Shown piece after piece: positions 26,154 to 36,707 of a stretch of DNA of 64,000 bases. The position numbers were made by a program, and so were the translations under genes. This stretch comes from Pantoea sp. Ep11b. Lineage in GTDB: Bacteria; Pseudomonadota; Gammaproteobacteria; Enterobacterales; Enterobacteriaceae. The DNA lies in assembly GCF_040783975.1 (NCBI RefSeq), contig NZ_CP160631.1, forward strand, positions 1,798,001-1,862,000, in the 5' to 3' direction. Positions within the stretch are counted from its first letter, which is position 1. Each line of letters opens with the position of its first letter. The notes under the pieces were generated by a model, which was not told the origin of the DNA, did no database searches, and saw only the letters and a program-made list of their open reading frames with translations.

Positions 26154-27074
26154 ATGAGCGTACGTATTGGCGTAGTGGGACTCGGCGGGATTGCGCAGAA
26201 AGCCTGGTTGCCGGTACTGTCGGCGGCAACGGACTGGACGCTGGTGGGTGCCTTTTCCCCGAACCAGACCAAAGCCCGTCCAATCTGCGACAGCTATCGC
26301 ATGCACTGTTTTGGATCGCTGGATGACTTAGCGGCGGCCTGCGATGCGGTGTTTGTCCACAGCAGCACCGCCACCCATTATGAGGTGGTCAGGACACTGC
26401 TGCTGGCCGGAAAGGATGTCTGCGTCGATAAGCCGCTGGCCGACACGCTGGATCAGGCAGAGGCGCTGGTGGCGCTGGCGGAAAAACGGCAGCGTAAACT
26501 GATGGTGGGGTTTAACCGCCGGTTCGCGCCGCGCTATCAGCAACTGCGGGCGGAAATGGCAGGCGCGGCGTCGCTGCGGATTGAAAAGCATCGCAGCGAC
26601 AGCGTCGGGCCGCAGGATCTGCGTTTTACCCTGCTTGACGACTACCTGCATGTGGTGGACACCGCACTCTGGCTGGGCGGCAAACCCTTTCGTGAGGTTC
26701 AGGGGCGCATCGATACCAACGAGCAGGGGCAGATGCTCTATGCCGAACATCACTTCTCGCTGGCGGGATTGTCGATCACGACCAGCATGCACCGGCGCGC
26801 GGGCAGTCAGCGCGAACGTGTCAGCGTGGTGGGTGCAGGAAAGTGTATCGACATCAGCGAGATGCGTGACTGGCAGGAGGAGCAGGGCGGTCAACTGCTG
26901 ATCCCGCCGCCCCCTGCCTGGCAGAGCCATCTGGCTCAGCGCGGCTTCAGCGGAGCCGCCCGCCATTTTATCGACTGCGTACAAAATCAGACGAAGCCTG
27001 AAACCAGCGGTGAGCAGGCGCTGATGGCGCAGCGCGTGGTGGAAAAACTGTGGCGCGATGCGACCCGTGAATAA
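26154..27074 (+). CDS. mviM: Gfo/Idh/MocA family oxidoreductase MviM
   Basis: 306 residues from ATG 26154 (GGAGAG upstream, one base after the yceH stop). N-terminal Rossmann domain (VRIGVVGLGGIAQKAWLPVL) and the dehydrogenase signature DKPLADTLDQAEAL with catalytic Lys region, then the alpha/beta C-terminal domain. Predicted NAD(P)-dependent sugar-type oxidoreductase; substrate unknown. Upstream of murJ as in E. coli, but no functional link is proven. Confidence 0.93.
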   Translation: MSVRIGVVGLGGIAQKAWLPVLSAATDWTLVGAFSPNQTKARPICDSYRMHCFGSLDDLAAACDAVFVHSSTATHYEVVRTLLLAGKDVCVDKPLADTLDQAEALVALAEKRQRKLMVGFNRRFAPRYQQLRAEMAGAASLRIEKHRSDSVGPQDLRFTLLDDYLHVVDTALWLGGKPFREVQGRIDTNEQGQMLYAEHHFSLAGLSITTSMHRRAGSQRERVSVVGAGKCIDISEMRDWQEEQGGQLLIPPPPAWQSHLAQRGFSGAARHFIDCVQNQTKPETSGEQALMAQRVVEKLWRDATRE

Positions 27075-27195
27075 CGCCTTGTAACACTCCGTGCTGGTCA
27101 TTTCCGGCTGTGGCAGTAGACTGTCGCCGGGCACCTTTTGGTGTCCGCGCTAATTCTCCTTTTTTGCTGATTCTTTTCAGGATGCGCCGTCAATT

Positions 27196-28734
27196 ATGAA
27201 TCTGTTGAAATCGCTGGCAGCGGTCAGTTCCATGACCCTGTTTTCCCGCGTTCTGGGCTTTGCCCGTGATGCCATTGTGGCGCGGGTGTTTGGCGCCGGC
27301 ATGGCGACCGATGCCTTCTTTGTTGCCTTTAAACTGCCCAACCTCCTGCGGCGTATCTTCGCCGAAGGTGCCTTTTCCCAGGCCTTTGTGCCTATTCTGG
27401 CTGAATATAAAAGCAAACAGGGTGACGAGGCGACAAAACTGTTTCTGGCCTACGTCTCCGGTCTGCTGACGCTGGTCCTGGCGCTGGTGACCGTGGCGGG
27501 CATGATTGCGGCTCCCTGGGTCATCATGGTGACGGCGCCGGGTTTCGCCGACAGCGCAGATAAGTTTGCCCTGACCAGCTCGCTGCTGCGGGTAACCTTT
27601 CCTTACATCATGCTGATTTCGCTGGCCTCACTGGCGGGGGCGGTGCTGAACACCTGGAACCGCTTTTCGGTGCCTGCCTTTGCGCCGACCCTGCTGAACG
27701 TCAGCATGATCGGGTTTGCCCTGTTTGCCGCGCCGCACTTCCATCCGCCGGTGATGGCGCTGGCCTGGGCGGTGGTCGCGGGCGGGGTGCTGCAGCTCGG
27801 CTATCAGCTGCCTCACCTGAAAAAACTCGGTATGCTGGTCCTGCCGCGCCTGAACCTGCGTGACGCGGGCGTCTGGCGGGTAATGCGCCAGATGGGCCCG
27901 GCCATTCTGGGCGTCTCGGTCAGCCAGATCTCGCTGATTATCAACACCATCTTCGCCTCGTTTCTGGTGTCGGGATCGGTCTCCTGGATGTACTACGCGG
28001 ATCGCCTGATGGAGTTTCCGTCGGGGGTGCTGGGCGTGGCGCTGGGCACCATCCTGCTGCCGTCGCTGGCGAAGAGTTTTGCCAGCGGCAATCACGATGA
28101 GTATTCACGGCTGATGGACTGGGGCCTGCGCCTCTGCTTCCTGCTGGCGCTGCCCAGCGCGGTGGCGCTGGGCATGCTCTCCGGCCCGCTGACCGTGGCG
28201 TTGTTCCAGTACGGTAAATTCACGGCATTTGATGCGGCCATGACGCAGCGCGCCCTGATCGCCTATTCGGTCGGCCTGATGGGCCTGATCGTGGTGAAAG
28301 TGCTGGCGCCAGGTTTCTACTCCCGTCAGGACATCAAAACTCCGGTTAAGATCGCCATTATTACGCTGATCATGACGCAGATGATGAACCTGGCGTTTAT
28401 CGGTCCGTTAAAACATGCGGGCCTGTCGCTGTCGATTGGTCTGGCGGCGTGCCTGAATGCGGCGCTGCTCTACTGGCAGCTGCGCAAGCGGAAGATCTTT
28501 ATGCCGCAGCCAGGCTGGGGCAGTTTCCTGATTCGTCTGCTGATTGCGGTAGTGGCGATGGCAGGGGCGCTGTTTGCGGTGCTGCAGTGGATGCCGGCCT
28601 GGGAGCATGGCTCGATGCTGTGGCGCCTGCTGCGTCTGGCGGCGGTCTGTGCGGTCGGCGGTGGCGCGTACTTCCTCGCGCTGGGGCTGCTGGGCTTCCG
28701 GCTGCGCGACTACGCCCGCCGCACGGCGGTGTAA
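27196..28734 (+). CDS. murJ: lipid II flippase MurJ (MviN)
   Basis: 512 residues, 14 TM helices, MOP superfamily. N-terminus [25 protein letters not shown] is diagnostic, with the conserved Arg residues of the central cavity in [16 protein letters not shown]. It flips lipid II across the inner membrane for peptidoglycan synthesis and is essential in E. coli. Followed by a strong terminator shared with flgN on the other strand. Confidence 0.97.
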   Translation: MNLLKSLAAVSSMTLFSRVLGFARDAIVARVFGAGMATDAFFVAFKLPNLLRRIFAEGAFSQAFVPILAEYKSKQGDEATKLFLAYVSGLLTLVLALVTVAGMIAAPWVIMVTAPGFADSADKFALTSSLLRVTFPYIMLISLASLAGAVLNTWNRFSVPAFAPTLLNVSMIGFALFAAPHFHPPVMALAWAVVAGGVLQLGYQLPHLKKLGMLVLPRLNLRDAGVWRVMRQMGPAILGVSVSQISLIINTIFASFLVSGSVSWMYYADRLMEFPSGVLGVALGTILLPSLAKSFASGNHDEYSRLMDWGLRLCFLLALPSAVALGMLSGPLTVALFQYGKFTAFDAAMTQRALIAYSVGLMGLIVVKVLAPGFYSRQDIKTPVKIAIITLIMTQMMNLAFIGPLKHAGLSLSIGLAACLNAALLYWQLRKRKIFMPQPGWGSFLIRLLIAVVAMAGALFAVLQWMPAWEHGSMLWRLLRLAAVCAVGGGAYFLALGLLGFRLRDYARRTAV

Positions 28735-28756
28735 CCCGCTGCGAAAGTACATAATA

Positions 28757-28784
28757 AAAAATCCCGCATCAGGCGGGATTTTTT
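28757..28784. terminator. bidirectional terminator between murJ and flgN
   Basis: Stem ATCCCGC/GCGGGAT (28761-28767 and 28773-28779) flanked by an A-run on the left and T-run on the right, so it works for murJ (plus) and flgN (minus). Confidence 0.9.
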
Positions 28785-28795
28785 ATGTCCGGATT

Positions 28796-29227
28796 TCAGG
28801 CTTTGCGACTCAGCGTCGCCAGGCCTTTTCCCCGACCATCCGGGCCATAAAAGGCCTGGGTCTGATGCGGCTTCAGCACATTAAGCGCCTCTTCGGTATA
28901 GCGGATCTGATGTTGCAGCAGCAGGCCATTATGCACATTGGCATCCTGCAGACGACGGGTATGCTGCTGGATGGTCTCCCAGCGGCGCGCCATGTCGTTC
29001 TGACCACGATAAGGTGCGGATGTCGCCTGACTCTGTTCGGCGGTCCGGCGCATCTCATCCAGATAATTCAGCGTAGTGAGCAGCGCACTCTTATCTTCGG
29101 TAATACGCTGCAACAGATGGCTGTTAATGCTGCCCGCTGCCAGCTGCTGCTGCTCTTCTTCCAGCACAGCGGAGAGCGACGCCAGCACATCCTGCATCTT
29201 ATCTAATGTGGTCTGCAAATTACTCAT
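28796..29227 (-). CDS. flgN: flagellar export chaperone FlgN
   Basis: 143 residues, mostly helical, matching FlgN (MSNLQTTLDKMQDVLASLSAVLEEE). It binds FlgK and FlgL in the cytoplasm and guides them to the flagellar export gate. It follows flgM with a 5-base gap; both are expected from the sigma-28 promoter at 29608-29634 as well as by read-through from flgA. Confidence 0.93.
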   Translation of the reverse strand: MSNLQTTLDKMQDVLASLSAVLEEEQQQLAAGSINSHLLQRITEDKSALLTTLNYLDEMRRTAEQSQATSAPYRGQNDMARRWETIQQHTRRLQDANVHNGLLLQHQIRYTEEALNVLKPHQTQAFYGPDGRGKGLATLSRKA

Positions 29228-29232
29228 GGGAA

Positions 29233-29535
29233 TTAATTACCCTCTAAATACGCTTTAGTGTCGGCAATCAGCGCATCGGCGATTTTGCCGGTATCCATCT
29301 TCAGTTCGCCATTGCGAATGGCGGTTTTCAGTTGTTCAACGCGCTCGACGTTAATGTCTTTGCTGCTCGGCTGCATCAGCTGTGACTGCGCGCTGCTCAG
29401 GCTGACCTGGGCTGCCGCAGGCGCGCTCGCGACCGGGCTGGCACTCTGACGCACCTTGCTGCTGCCAGGCTCGCTGTTATCACGGCTCTGTACGGTGCTG
29501 GCGGGTTTCAGAGGTTGCGTTCTGTCAATGCTCAT
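29233..29535 (-). CDS. flgM: anti-sigma-28 factor FlgM
   Basis: 100 residues, largely disordered N-terminal half (Ser/Ala/Pro-rich) and a C-terminal sigma-28-binding half ([31 protein letters not shown]). It holds FliA inactive until the hook is finished and FlgM is exported. The gene carries its own class III promoter, so it feeds back on itself. Confidence 0.95.
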   Translation of the reverse strand: MSIDRTQPLKPASTVQSRDNSEPGSSKVRQSASPVASAPAAAQVSLSSAQSQLMQPSSKDINVERVEQLKTAIRNGELKMDTGKIADALIADTKAYLEGN

Positions 29536-29607
29536 ATTCGGGCTCCTGTAGGGTCAGGGGAAGTCTGCCACCTGAATCATAATAGCGTAATCGCTTTGTT
29601 GATTCTT

Positions 29608-29634
29608 CTATCGGCAGCATGAGGGGCTTCTTTA
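29608..29634 (-). promoter_or_regulatory. sigma-28 (FliA) promoter of flgMN
   Basis: Minus strand TAAAGAAG, exactly 11 bases, then GCCGATAG. This fits the FliA consensus TAAAGTTT-N11-GCCGATAA at 5 of 8 positions in the -35 (TAAAG intact) and 7 of 8 in the -10. It lies between flgA and flgM. Confidence 0.9.
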
Positions 29635-29639
29635 ACACT

Positions 29640-30299
29640 TTACAGCGTTATAAGAATATTCCCATCCTCGCGCACCTTACCGCTGACAATCTGGCCATTT
29701 CCCATCCTGACCCGCACCCACTGCGATCGGGCGGCATTGTTGAGCGCCTGCCCCTCGCCACTGGCATCAAAACCGTCGCCGCTGGCAATCACAATCACGT
29801 TCTGACCGGCCTTGACCCGCCACGGCTGACGCAGCGTGGAGGGGTTAATCGGCTGACCGGGCTGTATATCGCGCAGCACCACGGCATCGGCAACGGCGTC
29901 GCTGTTCAGCAGGGCGCGGGCGGGCAGGGTATCCAGGCGGCCTGTCTGCAGCGTGAAGTCGCTCTCGCTGACGCTGCTGCCACGGCTCAGCAGACGGTTT
30001 GCCACCAGGTAGGTGCCGGTCACCTGCACCTGTACCTGAAGATAACGACGGTTCTCACCGCAGTTGGCCGCCACGCTCATATTGCCCCAGAGCCGGCTGT
30101 TGCCGGGCAGGCTGAACTGCGGTGACTCACAGGCGGGCCACTGCTCCTGCGGCGTGCGAATCACCACCACCATGCCAGCAGCATGCTGCACGTCACGCGC
30201 TTTAAAAAACTGATTCAGTTGTGCCGTGAGATCCCCGGCAGAAGCCGGCAGGGCGATTGCGACCAGCAGGCTGGCCAGCAGAGTCAGATATCGACGCAT
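29640..30299 (-). CDS. flgA: flagellar P-ring assembly chaperone FlgA
   Basis: 219 residues from ATG 30299 (GAGGAGAT upstream; longer frame to 30374 not favoured). Signal peptide ends at LPASA; mature part has the SAF domain (RLLSRGSSVSESDFTLQTGRLDTLPARAL) and the C-terminal QPWRVKAGQNVIVIASG segment. Periplasmic; helps FlgI form the P ring. Divergent from flgB, sharing a promoter region. Confidence 0.94.
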   Translation of the reverse strand: MRRYLTLLASLLVAIALPASAGDLTAQLNQFFKARDVQHAAGMVVVIRTPQEQWPACESPQFSLPGNSRLWGNMSVAANCGENRRYLQVQVQVTGTYLVANRLLSRGSSVSESDFTLQTGRLDTLPARALLNSDAVADAVVLRDIQPGQPINPSTLRQPWRVKAGQNVIVIASGDGFDASGEGQALNNAARSQWVRVRMGNGQIVSGKVREDGNILITL

Positions 30300-30453
30300 T
30301 TTGCATCTCCTCACCGATAATGCCGACGAGTGTACCCCTTCCCGAAAATCCTCAAGAGTTAAAATAGCGGTCATTTGAGGCGTTATTCAGACGATGACCT
30401 CTTGCTTTTTCAAATTAAGCTGCCAGCTCGAAATTCTCATTTGCGGAGGAAAC
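30300..30453. promoter_or_regulatory. divergent flgAMN / flgB-J promoter region
   Basis: 154 bases between divergent flagellar operons. In E. coli this region is controlled by FlhD4C2 with sigma-70; no FlhDC site could be assigned with certainty by eye. Only the position is well supported. Confidence 0.6.
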
Positions 30454-30867
30454 ATGCTCGACAAACTGGATGCGGCGCTGAAATTTGGAACCGAGGCCCT
30501 CAACCTGCGTGCTCAGCGTCAGGAGATCCTGGCGTCAAACATTGCCAACGCCGATACCCCTGGCTATCAGGCCCGGGATATCGACTTTGCCAGCGAGCTG
30601 AGTCGGGTGATGTCCAACGGTCGTGCGGAAGGCAGCAGCATGGCGTTAAAAGTCACGTCAGCCCGCCACATTGAAGCGCAGACCAACAGTGCGCCCTCGA
30701 TGGACATGCTTTATCGGATCCCCGATCAGCCTTCTGCCGACGGCAACACCGTAGATATGGACCGTGAACGTACCCAGTTCGCGGATAACAGCCTGAAATA
30801 TCAAACCGACCTCACCCTCATCAGCAGCCAGATCAAAGGCATGATGAGCGTGTTACAAGGGCAATAA
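30454..30867 (+). CDS. flgB: flagellar basal-body rod protein FlgB
   Basis: 137 residues from ATG 30454, directly after GGAGGA and matching the family start MLDKLDAAL. Contains the rod signature [16 protein letters not shown]. Proximal rod subunit, exported by the flagellar type III system (no cleaved signal). First gene of flgBCDEFGHIJ. Confidence 0.96.
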   Translation: MLDKLDAALKFGTEALNLRAQRQEILASNIANADTPGYQARDIDFASELSRVMSNGRAEGSSMALKVTSARHIEAQTNSAPSMDMLYRIPDQPSADGNTVDMDRERTQFADNSLKYQTDLTLISSQIKGMMSVLQGQ

Positions 30868-30869
30868 TT

Positions 30870-31274
30870 ATGGCCTTGCTGAACATTTTTGACATTGCCG
30901 GCTCAGCGATGACCGCGCAATCACAGCGATTAAACGTCAGTGCCAGTAACCTGGCCAACGCCGACAGCGTCACCGGCCCCGATGGTAAACCCTACGTGGC
31001 CAAACAGGTGGTCTTCCAGACCGATGCGGCGCCAGGCGCCGCGACCGGTGGCGTGAAAGTGGCGAAAGTGGTGGATGACCCCACGCCGCCGAAGCTGGTC
31101 TACGACCCGGGCAATCCCATGGCGGATGCCAAAGGCTACGTGAAAATGCCCAACGTGGATGTGGTCTCGGAAAGCGTCAACACCATGTCGGCGTCCCGCA
31201 GTTACCAGGCCAACGTTGAAGTGCTCAACACCGTGAAGTCGATGATGATGAAAACCCTGACGATCGGGCAATAA
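30870..31274 (+). CDS. flgC: flagellar basal-body rod protein FlgC
   Basis: 134 residues; N-terminal rod motif [13 protein letters not shown] and C-terminal D0 helix ([19 protein letters not shown]). Proximal rod subunit. Starts 2 bases after flgB. Confidence 0.96.
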   Translation: MALLNIFDIAGSAMTAQSQRLNVSASNLANADSVTGPDGKPYVAKQVVFQTDAAPGAATGGVKVAKVVDDPTPPKLVYDPGNPMADAKGYVKMPNVDVVSESVNTMSASRSYQANVEVLNTVKSMMMKTLTIGQ

Positions 31275-31286
31275 CGGAGAAAGATA

Positions 31287-31958
31287 ATGGCTATCGCGGT
31301 AGGCGTTAACGAAAAGCTGGACCCCACGGTCCTCAGCTCATCCAGCACCGGCACCAGTAACAGTGCGCAGGATCTGCAGAATCAGTTCCTGACCATGCTG
31401 GTGACGCAGTTACAAAACCAGGATCCCACCAATCCGATGGATAACAGCCAGCTCACCACACAGCTGGCACAGATCAATACCCTGAGCGGCATTGAAAAAC
31501 TGAATACCACGCTGGGATCGATCTCCGGACAGATCAACACCAGCCAGTCGCTGCAGAGCTCCACGCTGATTGGTCATGGCGTCATGGTTAACGGCGGGCA
31601 GATTCTGGTTGGCAAGGGCACCACCACCCCCTTTGGCGTTGAGCTGACCTCCGCGTCGACGGCAGCCACCGCCACCATTAAGGATGCCAGCGGTTCCGTG
31701 GTCAACACCGTGGACCTGGGCGCGCTGAGCGCAGGCGTTCACACCTTCTCCTGGGATGGCAAGCTGAGCGATGGCTCTGTCGCCCCGGATGGGAAATATA
31801 CCGTTGCTATTGCCGCAAGCAATGGCAGCACACAACTGGTGGCACAACCGCTTAACTACGCCTACGTCAACGGGGTGAGTACGGCCAACGACACCACAAA
31901 ACTGGATCTCGGCACCATGGGCTCCGCCACCCTTGACGACGTACGTCAGATTCTCTGA
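31287..31958 (+). CDS. flgD: hook scaffolding/capping protein FlgD
   Basis: 223 residues; N-terminal segment LQNQFLTMLVTQLQNQDPTNPMDN is the conserved FlgD hook-length signature region, then a FLN/Tudor-like domain (VHTFSWDGKLSDG). FlgD caps the growing hook and is discarded. 12 bases after flgC. Confidence 0.95.
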   Translation: MAIAVGVNEKLDPTVLSSSSTGTSNSAQDLQNQFLTMLVTQLQNQDPTNPMDNSQLTTQLAQINTLSGIEKLNTTLGSISGQINTSQSLQSSTLIGHGVMVNGGQILVGKGTTTPFGVELTSASTAATATIKDASGSVVNTVDLGALSAGVHTFSWDGKLSDGSVAPDGKYTVAIAASNGSTQLVAQPLNYAYVNGVSTANDTTKLDLGTMGSATLDDVRQIL

Positions 31959-31984
31959 TTAACCTGTAGACAGGACACACACAC

Positions 31985-33241
31985 ATGTCATTTTCCCAAG
32001 CGGTCAGCGGCCTTGGTGCTGCTTCAAGTAACCTTGATGTCATCGGTAACAACATCGCCAACTCCGCGACAGCGGGCTTTAAATCCAGCACCATCGCGTT
32101 CGCCGATATGTTTGCCGGTTCTAACGTCGGCCTCGGCACCAAAGTCGCGGCGGTCATTCAGAACTTCAACGACGGTGCGACCACCACCACCAGCCGCGGG
32201 CTGGATGTGGCGCTGAGCGGTAACGGCTTCTTCCGTATGACCGACAGCAGCGGCGGCGTATTCTATTCCCGTAACGGCCAGTTCACGCTGGATGCCAACC
32301 GTAACCTAATCAACACCCAGGGCCTGAACGTGACCGGCTATCCGGCCAGCGGTTCACCGGCCACCATTCAGGCGGGTGCGAACCCGGTGGCGCTGCGTAT
32401 TCCAACCGAGCAGATGTCCGCGCGTGCCACGACCACCGCCGGTCTGGTTGCTAACCTGAACTCCACGGATACCACGCCTTCCGTCACCACCTTCTCGACG
32501 GCGAACGCGGACAGCTACAACAAGAAAACCACCGTGACCGTGTTCGACTCGCAGGGTAATGACCACGCGCTCGACATGTATTTCTCGAAAGATGCCACCA
32601 GCAACAGCTGGACCGTGCGCACCATCGATGGCGAAACCGGCAGCTCGGCGGGTGACTTCCGCATGGCGTTTGACACCAGCGGTAAGCTGACCAGCGTTTC
32701 TAAGCTGGACGCCAGCGGCGCAGTTGTCAGCACCACCACAGATGGCACCGTCGGCCTGACGCTGAACGCGGGCGGCGCCAATGGTGCGGTCGCAAACCAG
32801 CCCATTACCATGAGCATGCTGGGCAGTCTGCAGCAGAACACCGGCGCCACCACTTTTGGCAGCCCGACTCAGGATGGCTATGCGCCAGGCGATCTGACCA
32901 GCTACGCGATCAATAACGACGGCACCATCACCGGCACCTACTCAAACCAGAAAACCCAGCTGCTGGGTCAGATTGTGCTGGCGAGCTTCTCTAACCCGGA
33001 AGGTCTGCAGTCGAAGGGCGACAACGTCTGGCAGGCTTCGAACGCCTCCGGTCAGGCAGCGGTTGGCCTGGCGAACACCGGCACCTTTGGTTCACTGACG
33101 GCGGGCGCGCTGGAATCGTCAAACGTCGATATGAGTAAAGAGCTGGTGAACATGATCGTTGCGCAGCGTAACTATCAGGCGAACGCGCAGACCATCAAAA
33201 CTCAGGACCAGATTCTCAACACGCTGGTTAACTTACGTTAA
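31985..33241 (+). CDS. flgE: flagellar hook protein FlgE
   Basis: 418 residues (E. coli 402, the difference is in the variable central domain). Conserved ends: SFSQAVSGLGAASSNLDVIG and NMIVAQRNYQANAQTIKTQDQ. Forms the flexible hook. No cleaved signal; export through the type III gate. Confidence 0.96.
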   Translation: MSFSQAVSGLGAASSNLDVIGNNIANSATAGFKSSTIAFADMFAGSNVGLGTKVAAVIQNFNDGATTTTSRGLDVALSGNGFFRMTDSSGGVFYSRNGQFTLDANRNLINTQGLNVTGYPASGSPATIQAGANPVALRIPTEQMSARATTTAGLVANLNSTDTTPSVTTFSTANADSYNKKTTVTVFDSQGNDHALDMYFSKDATSNSWTVRTIDGETGSSAGDFRMAFDTSGKLTSVSKLDASGAVVSTTTDGTVGLTLNAGGANGAVANQPITMSMLGSLQQNTGATTFGSPTQDGYAPGDLTSYAINNDGTITGTYSNQKTQLLGQIVLASFSNPEGLQSKGDNVWQASNASGQAAVGLANTGTFGSLTAGALESSNVDMSKELVNMIVAQRNYQANAQTIKTQDQILNTLVNLR

Positions 33242-33261
33242 TTCGCTAACAGGATTGCCTT

Positions 33262-34017
33262 ATGGATCACGCGATATATACCGCGATGGGCGCGGCCAGC
33301 CAGACGCTGGATCAGCAGGCGGTGACCGCCAGCAACCTCGCCAACGCCTCAACACCCGGCTTTCGTGCGCAGCTCAACGCGCTGCGCGCCGTGCCGGTGA
33401 GTGGCTGGTCTCTGCCAACCCGTACGCTGGTGGCTGCCTCAACGCCGGGTGCAGACATGAGCCAGGGCGCGATGGATTACACCGAGCGTCCGCTGGATGT
33501 GGCGGTGCAGCAGGATGGCTGGCTGGCGGTACGTACCGCAGACGGCAGTGAAGCCTATACCCGCAACGGCAATATGCAGATCAGCCCGAACGGCACGCTG
33601 ACGGTTCAGGGCAATCCTGTGATGGGCGATGGCGGCCCGATTGTGATCCCACAGGGCACGGAGATCACCATCGCGGCAGATGGCTCCATTACCGGGCTGA
33701 ATGCCGGTGATTCACCTAACGCCACGGTTCAGCTGGGCAAGCTCAAACTGGTGCGGGCGACCGGCCAGGAGTTGCAGCGCAGCGATGATGGCATGTTCCG
33801 GCCGACGGCCGCAACGCAGGCCACCCGCGGCGCGGCCCTGCAGGCGGACGCCACCATGCAGGTTATGCCGGGCGTGCTGGAAGGCAGCAACGTCAAACCG
33901 GTGGAAACCATGGTCGATATGATCGCCAACGCCCGACGTTTTGAGATGCAGATGAAAGTCATCACCAACGTCGACGAAAATGAACAAAAAGCCAACCAGC
34001 TCCTGAACATGAGCTAA
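33262..34017 (+). CDS. flgF: flagellar basal-body rod protein FlgF
   Basis: 251 residues; [21 protein letters not shown] and the rod motif [13 protein letters not shown]-terminal [18 protein letters not shown]. Proximal/transition rod subunit. 20 bases after flgE. Confidence 0.95.
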   Translation: MDHAIYTAMGAASQTLDQQAVTASNLANASTPGFRAQLNALRAVPVSGWSLPTRTLVAASTPGADMSQGAMDYTERPLDVAVQQDGWLAVRTADGSEAYTRNGNMQISPNGTLTVQGNPVMGDGGPIVIPQGTEITIAADGSITGLNAGDSPNATVQLGKLKLVRATGQELQRSDDGMFRPTAATQATRGAALQADATMQVMPGVLEGSNVKPVETMVDMIANARRFEMQMKVITNVDENEQKANQLLNMS

Positions 34018-34034
34018 GGCGCGAGGATAACAAC

Positions 34035-34817
34035 ATGATTCGTTCTTTATGGATCGCTAAGACCGGTCTTGATGCGCAGCAGATGAACATGGACGTCATT
34101 GCCAACAACCTGGCAAACGTCAGCACCAACGGTTTTAAACGTTCGCGTGCCGTGTTTGAAGATCTGATGTACCAGACCATGCGTCAGCCGGGCACGCAGT
34201 CGTCTGAACAGACGACGCTGCCTTCCGGCCTGCAGATTGGTACTGGTGTGCGTCCGGTGACCACAGAGCGTCTGCACACCCAGGGCAACCTGTCGCAGAC
34301 CAGTAACTCAAAAGATATCGCCATTAACGGCCAGGGCTATTTTCAGATTCAGATGCCGGATGGCACCTCTGCTTATACCCGTGACGGCGCGTTTCAGGTG
34401 GATCAGAACGGCCAGCTGGTGACCAACTCCGGTTTCCCGGTGCAGCCCGGCATTACCATTCCGGCTAACGCCACCAGCATCACGGTTTCCCGTGACGGTG
34501 TGGTCAGCGTGACCCAGCAGGGTCAGGCGCAGGCCGCGCAGGTGGGTCAGTTAACCCTGAGCACCTTTATGAACGATGCCGGTCTCGATAGCGTGGGTGA
34601 AAACCTCTACAAGGAGACCCAGGCATCGGGTGCGCCGACTGACAGCACGCCAGGCCAGAACGGTGCCGGTCTGCTCTATCAGGGCTACACCGAAACTTCG
34701 AACGTTAACGTGGCGGAAGAGCTGGTCACCATGATCCAGACGCAGCGCGCCTACGAAATCAACAGCAAGGCGATCAGCACCTCTGATCAGATGCTGGCGA
34801 AATTAACCCAGATTTAA
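34035..34817 (+). CDS. flgG: flagellar distal rod protein FlgG
   Basis: 260 residues, length as in E. coli; [20 protein letters not shown] and [20 protein letters not shown], and C-terminal [20 protein letters not shown]. Forms the distal rod. High conservation. Confidence 0.96.
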   Translation: MIRSLWIAKTGLDAQQMNMDVIANNLANVSTNGFKRSRAVFEDLMYQTMRQPGTQSSEQTTLPSGLQIGTGVRPVTTERLHTQGNLSQTSNSKDIAINGQGYFQIQMPDGTSAYTRDGAFQVDQNGQLVTNSGFPVQPGITIPANATSITVSRDGVVSVTQQGQAQAAQVGQLTLSTFMNDAGLDSVGENLYKETQASGAPTDSTPGQNGAGLLYQGYTETSNVNVAEELVTMIQTQRAYEINSKAISTSDQMLAKLTQI

Positions 34818-34877
34818 TCCCGAACAGGGCCAGCGCCTGCTGGCCTGAAACAGAGACATGAATAAGGTCGTGACACC

Positions 34878-35588
34878 GTGGCGAAGCAACAGATTCTCAA
34901 GCCTGGACATTGGTTAGTCGCCTCACTGCTGCTAACTCTTAACGGATGTGCGCTGGTCCCGCGGACCCCGCTGGTCGAGGGCGCAACCACGGCGCAGCCG
35001 CTGCCGTCCGCGCCACCGGTGGTTAACGGATCGATTTTTCAGGGCGTTGCGCCGCTTAACTACGGCTATCAGCCGCTGTTTGAAGATCGCCGTCCACGCA
35101 ACATTGGCGATACCCTGACCATCACCCTGCAGGAAAACGTCAGCGCCAGCAAAAGCTCGTCGGCGAATGCCAGCCGCGATGGCAAAAACAGCTTTGGCCT
35201 GAGCGCCGTTCCAACCGGACTGGCTGGTCTGGTAGGGGCAGGTGGCGAAAAAGCCAACCTCAGTGCCGAAGGCAAAAACGACTTCGCGGGTAAAGGCGGC
35301 GCATCCGCTAACAACACCTTTACCGGCACTATTACCGTCACCGTGGATCAGGTGCTGTCGAACGGCAACCTGCACGTAGTCGGTGAAAAACAGATCGCCA
35401 TTAATCAGGGCACAGAGTTCATCCGCTTCTCGGGCGTGGTCAACCCACGCACCATCAGCGCCAGCAACGCTGTGTTATCTACCGCGGTCGCCGATGCACG
35501 TATTGAGTACGTCGGTAATGGCTATATCAATGAGGCGCAGACCATGGGCTGGTTGCAGCGCTTCTTCCTGAACATCTCTCCGATGTAA
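34878..35588 (+). CDS. flgH: flagellar L-ring lipoprotein FlgH
   Basis: 236 residues. Starts at GTG 34878 (an ATG at 34858 is out of frame); a weak AAGG lies about 11 bases upstream, so initiation may be modest. Lipoprotein signal with lipobox LNGC (Cys about 24). Conserved core: [39 protein letters not shown]. Outer-membrane L ring. Confidence 0.95.
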   Translation: MAKQQILKPGHWLVASLLLTLNGCALVPRTPLVEGATTAQPLPSAPPVVNGSIFQGVAPLNYGYQPLFEDRRPRNIGDTLTITLQENVSASKSSSANASRDGKNSFGLSAVPTGLAGLVGAGGEKANLSAEGKNDFAGKGGASANNTFTGTITVTVDQVLSNGNLHVVGEKQIAINQGTEFIRFSGVVNPRTISASNAVLSTAVADARIEYVGNGYINEAQTMGWLQRFFLNISPM

Positions 35589-35597
35589 GAGGCTTCA

Positions 35598-36707
35598 ATG
35601 AAAAAGTTAACGCTGTTACGCGCCGGGCTGGCGCTGCTCCTGAGTGTCAGCCTGCTGGCCAGGGCCGATTTGATTCGCGATCTCACCACGGTACAGGGCG
35701 TACGTGATAACCAGCTGCTGGGCTATGGCCTGGTGGTGGGCCTCGATGGCACCGGTGACCAGACGACTCAGACACCTTTTACTACTCAGACCGTGAGCAA
35801 CATGCTGTCACAGCTGGGGATCACCGTACCGGCCGGAACCAACATGCAGCTGAAGAACGTGGCCGCAGTCATGGTGACGGCAAAACTGCCTGCGTTTGCC
35901 CGTCAGGGTCAGAATCTGGACGTGGTGGTCTCATCGCTGGGTAACGCCAAGAGCCTGCGCGGCGGCACGCTGTTAATGACGCCGCTGAAAGGGGTCGATA
36001 ACCAGGTTTACGCCCTGGCGCAGGGCAACATCCTGGTCGGTGGTGCGGGCGCCTCCGCAGGCGGCAGCAGCGTTCAGGTAAACCAGCTTAACGGTGGCCG
36101 TATCACGGGCGGGGCGACCGTTGAACGTGAACTGCAGAGCAACTTTGGCTCGCAGAACACCATCAACCTGCAGCTGAACAACGAAGATTTTTCGATGGCG
36201 CAGCGTATTGCTGATGCGATTAACGCGCGCGGCGGTTATGGCTCGGCGCAGCCGCTGGATGCCCGTACCGTTCAGATCCGCGTGTCGCCGAACAATGGCG
36301 CGCAGGTGCGCCTGCTGGCTGATATCCAGAACATCAACGTCTCGATTCCGGTTGAGGATGCGAAAGTGATCATCAACTCACGCACCGGCTCGGTGGTGAT
36401 GAACCGCGAAGTGACGCTGAATCAGTGTGCGGTGGCGCAGGGCAACCTGTCGGTCACGGTCAATCAGCAGCAGAACGTCAGCCAGCCTGACACGCCGCTG
36501 GCCGGTGGACAGACGGTGGCGACCACGCAGACCCAGATCGATCTGCGCCAGTCCGGTGGTGCGCTGCAGCGTGTCAATGCCAGCGCCAGCCTGAACAACG
36601 TGGTACGTGCGCTGAACGCACTGGGTGCATCGCCTATCGAACTGATGTCGATTCTGCAGTCGATGCAGAGTGCCGGCTGTCTGCGTGCCAAACTGGAAAT
36701 TATCTGA
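35598..36707 (+). CDS. flgI: flagellar P-ring protein FlgI
   Basis: 369 residues (E. coli 365). Sec signal peptide ends at LLARA; mature part [34 protein letters not shown] as in the family. Builds the P ring in the periplasm with help from FlgA. Its last base overlaps the flgJ start codon. Confidence 0.96.
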   Translation: MKKLTLLRAGLALLLSVSLLARADLIRDLTTVQGVRDNQLLGYGLVVGLDGTGDQTTQTPFTTQTVSNMLSQLGITVPAGTNMQLKNVAAVMVTAKLPAFARQGQNLDVVVSSLGNAKSLRGGTLLMTPLKGVDNQVYALAQGNILVGGAGASAGGSSVQVNQLNGGRITGGATVERELQSNFGSQNTINLQLNNEDFSMAQRIADAINARGGYGSAQPLDARTVQIRVSPNNGAQVRLLADIQNINVSIPVEDAKVIINSRTGSVVMNREVTLNQCAVAQGNLSVTVNQQQNVSQPDTPLAGGQTVATTQTQIDLRQSGGALQRVNASASLNNVVRALNALGASPIELMSILQSMQSAGCLRAKLEII

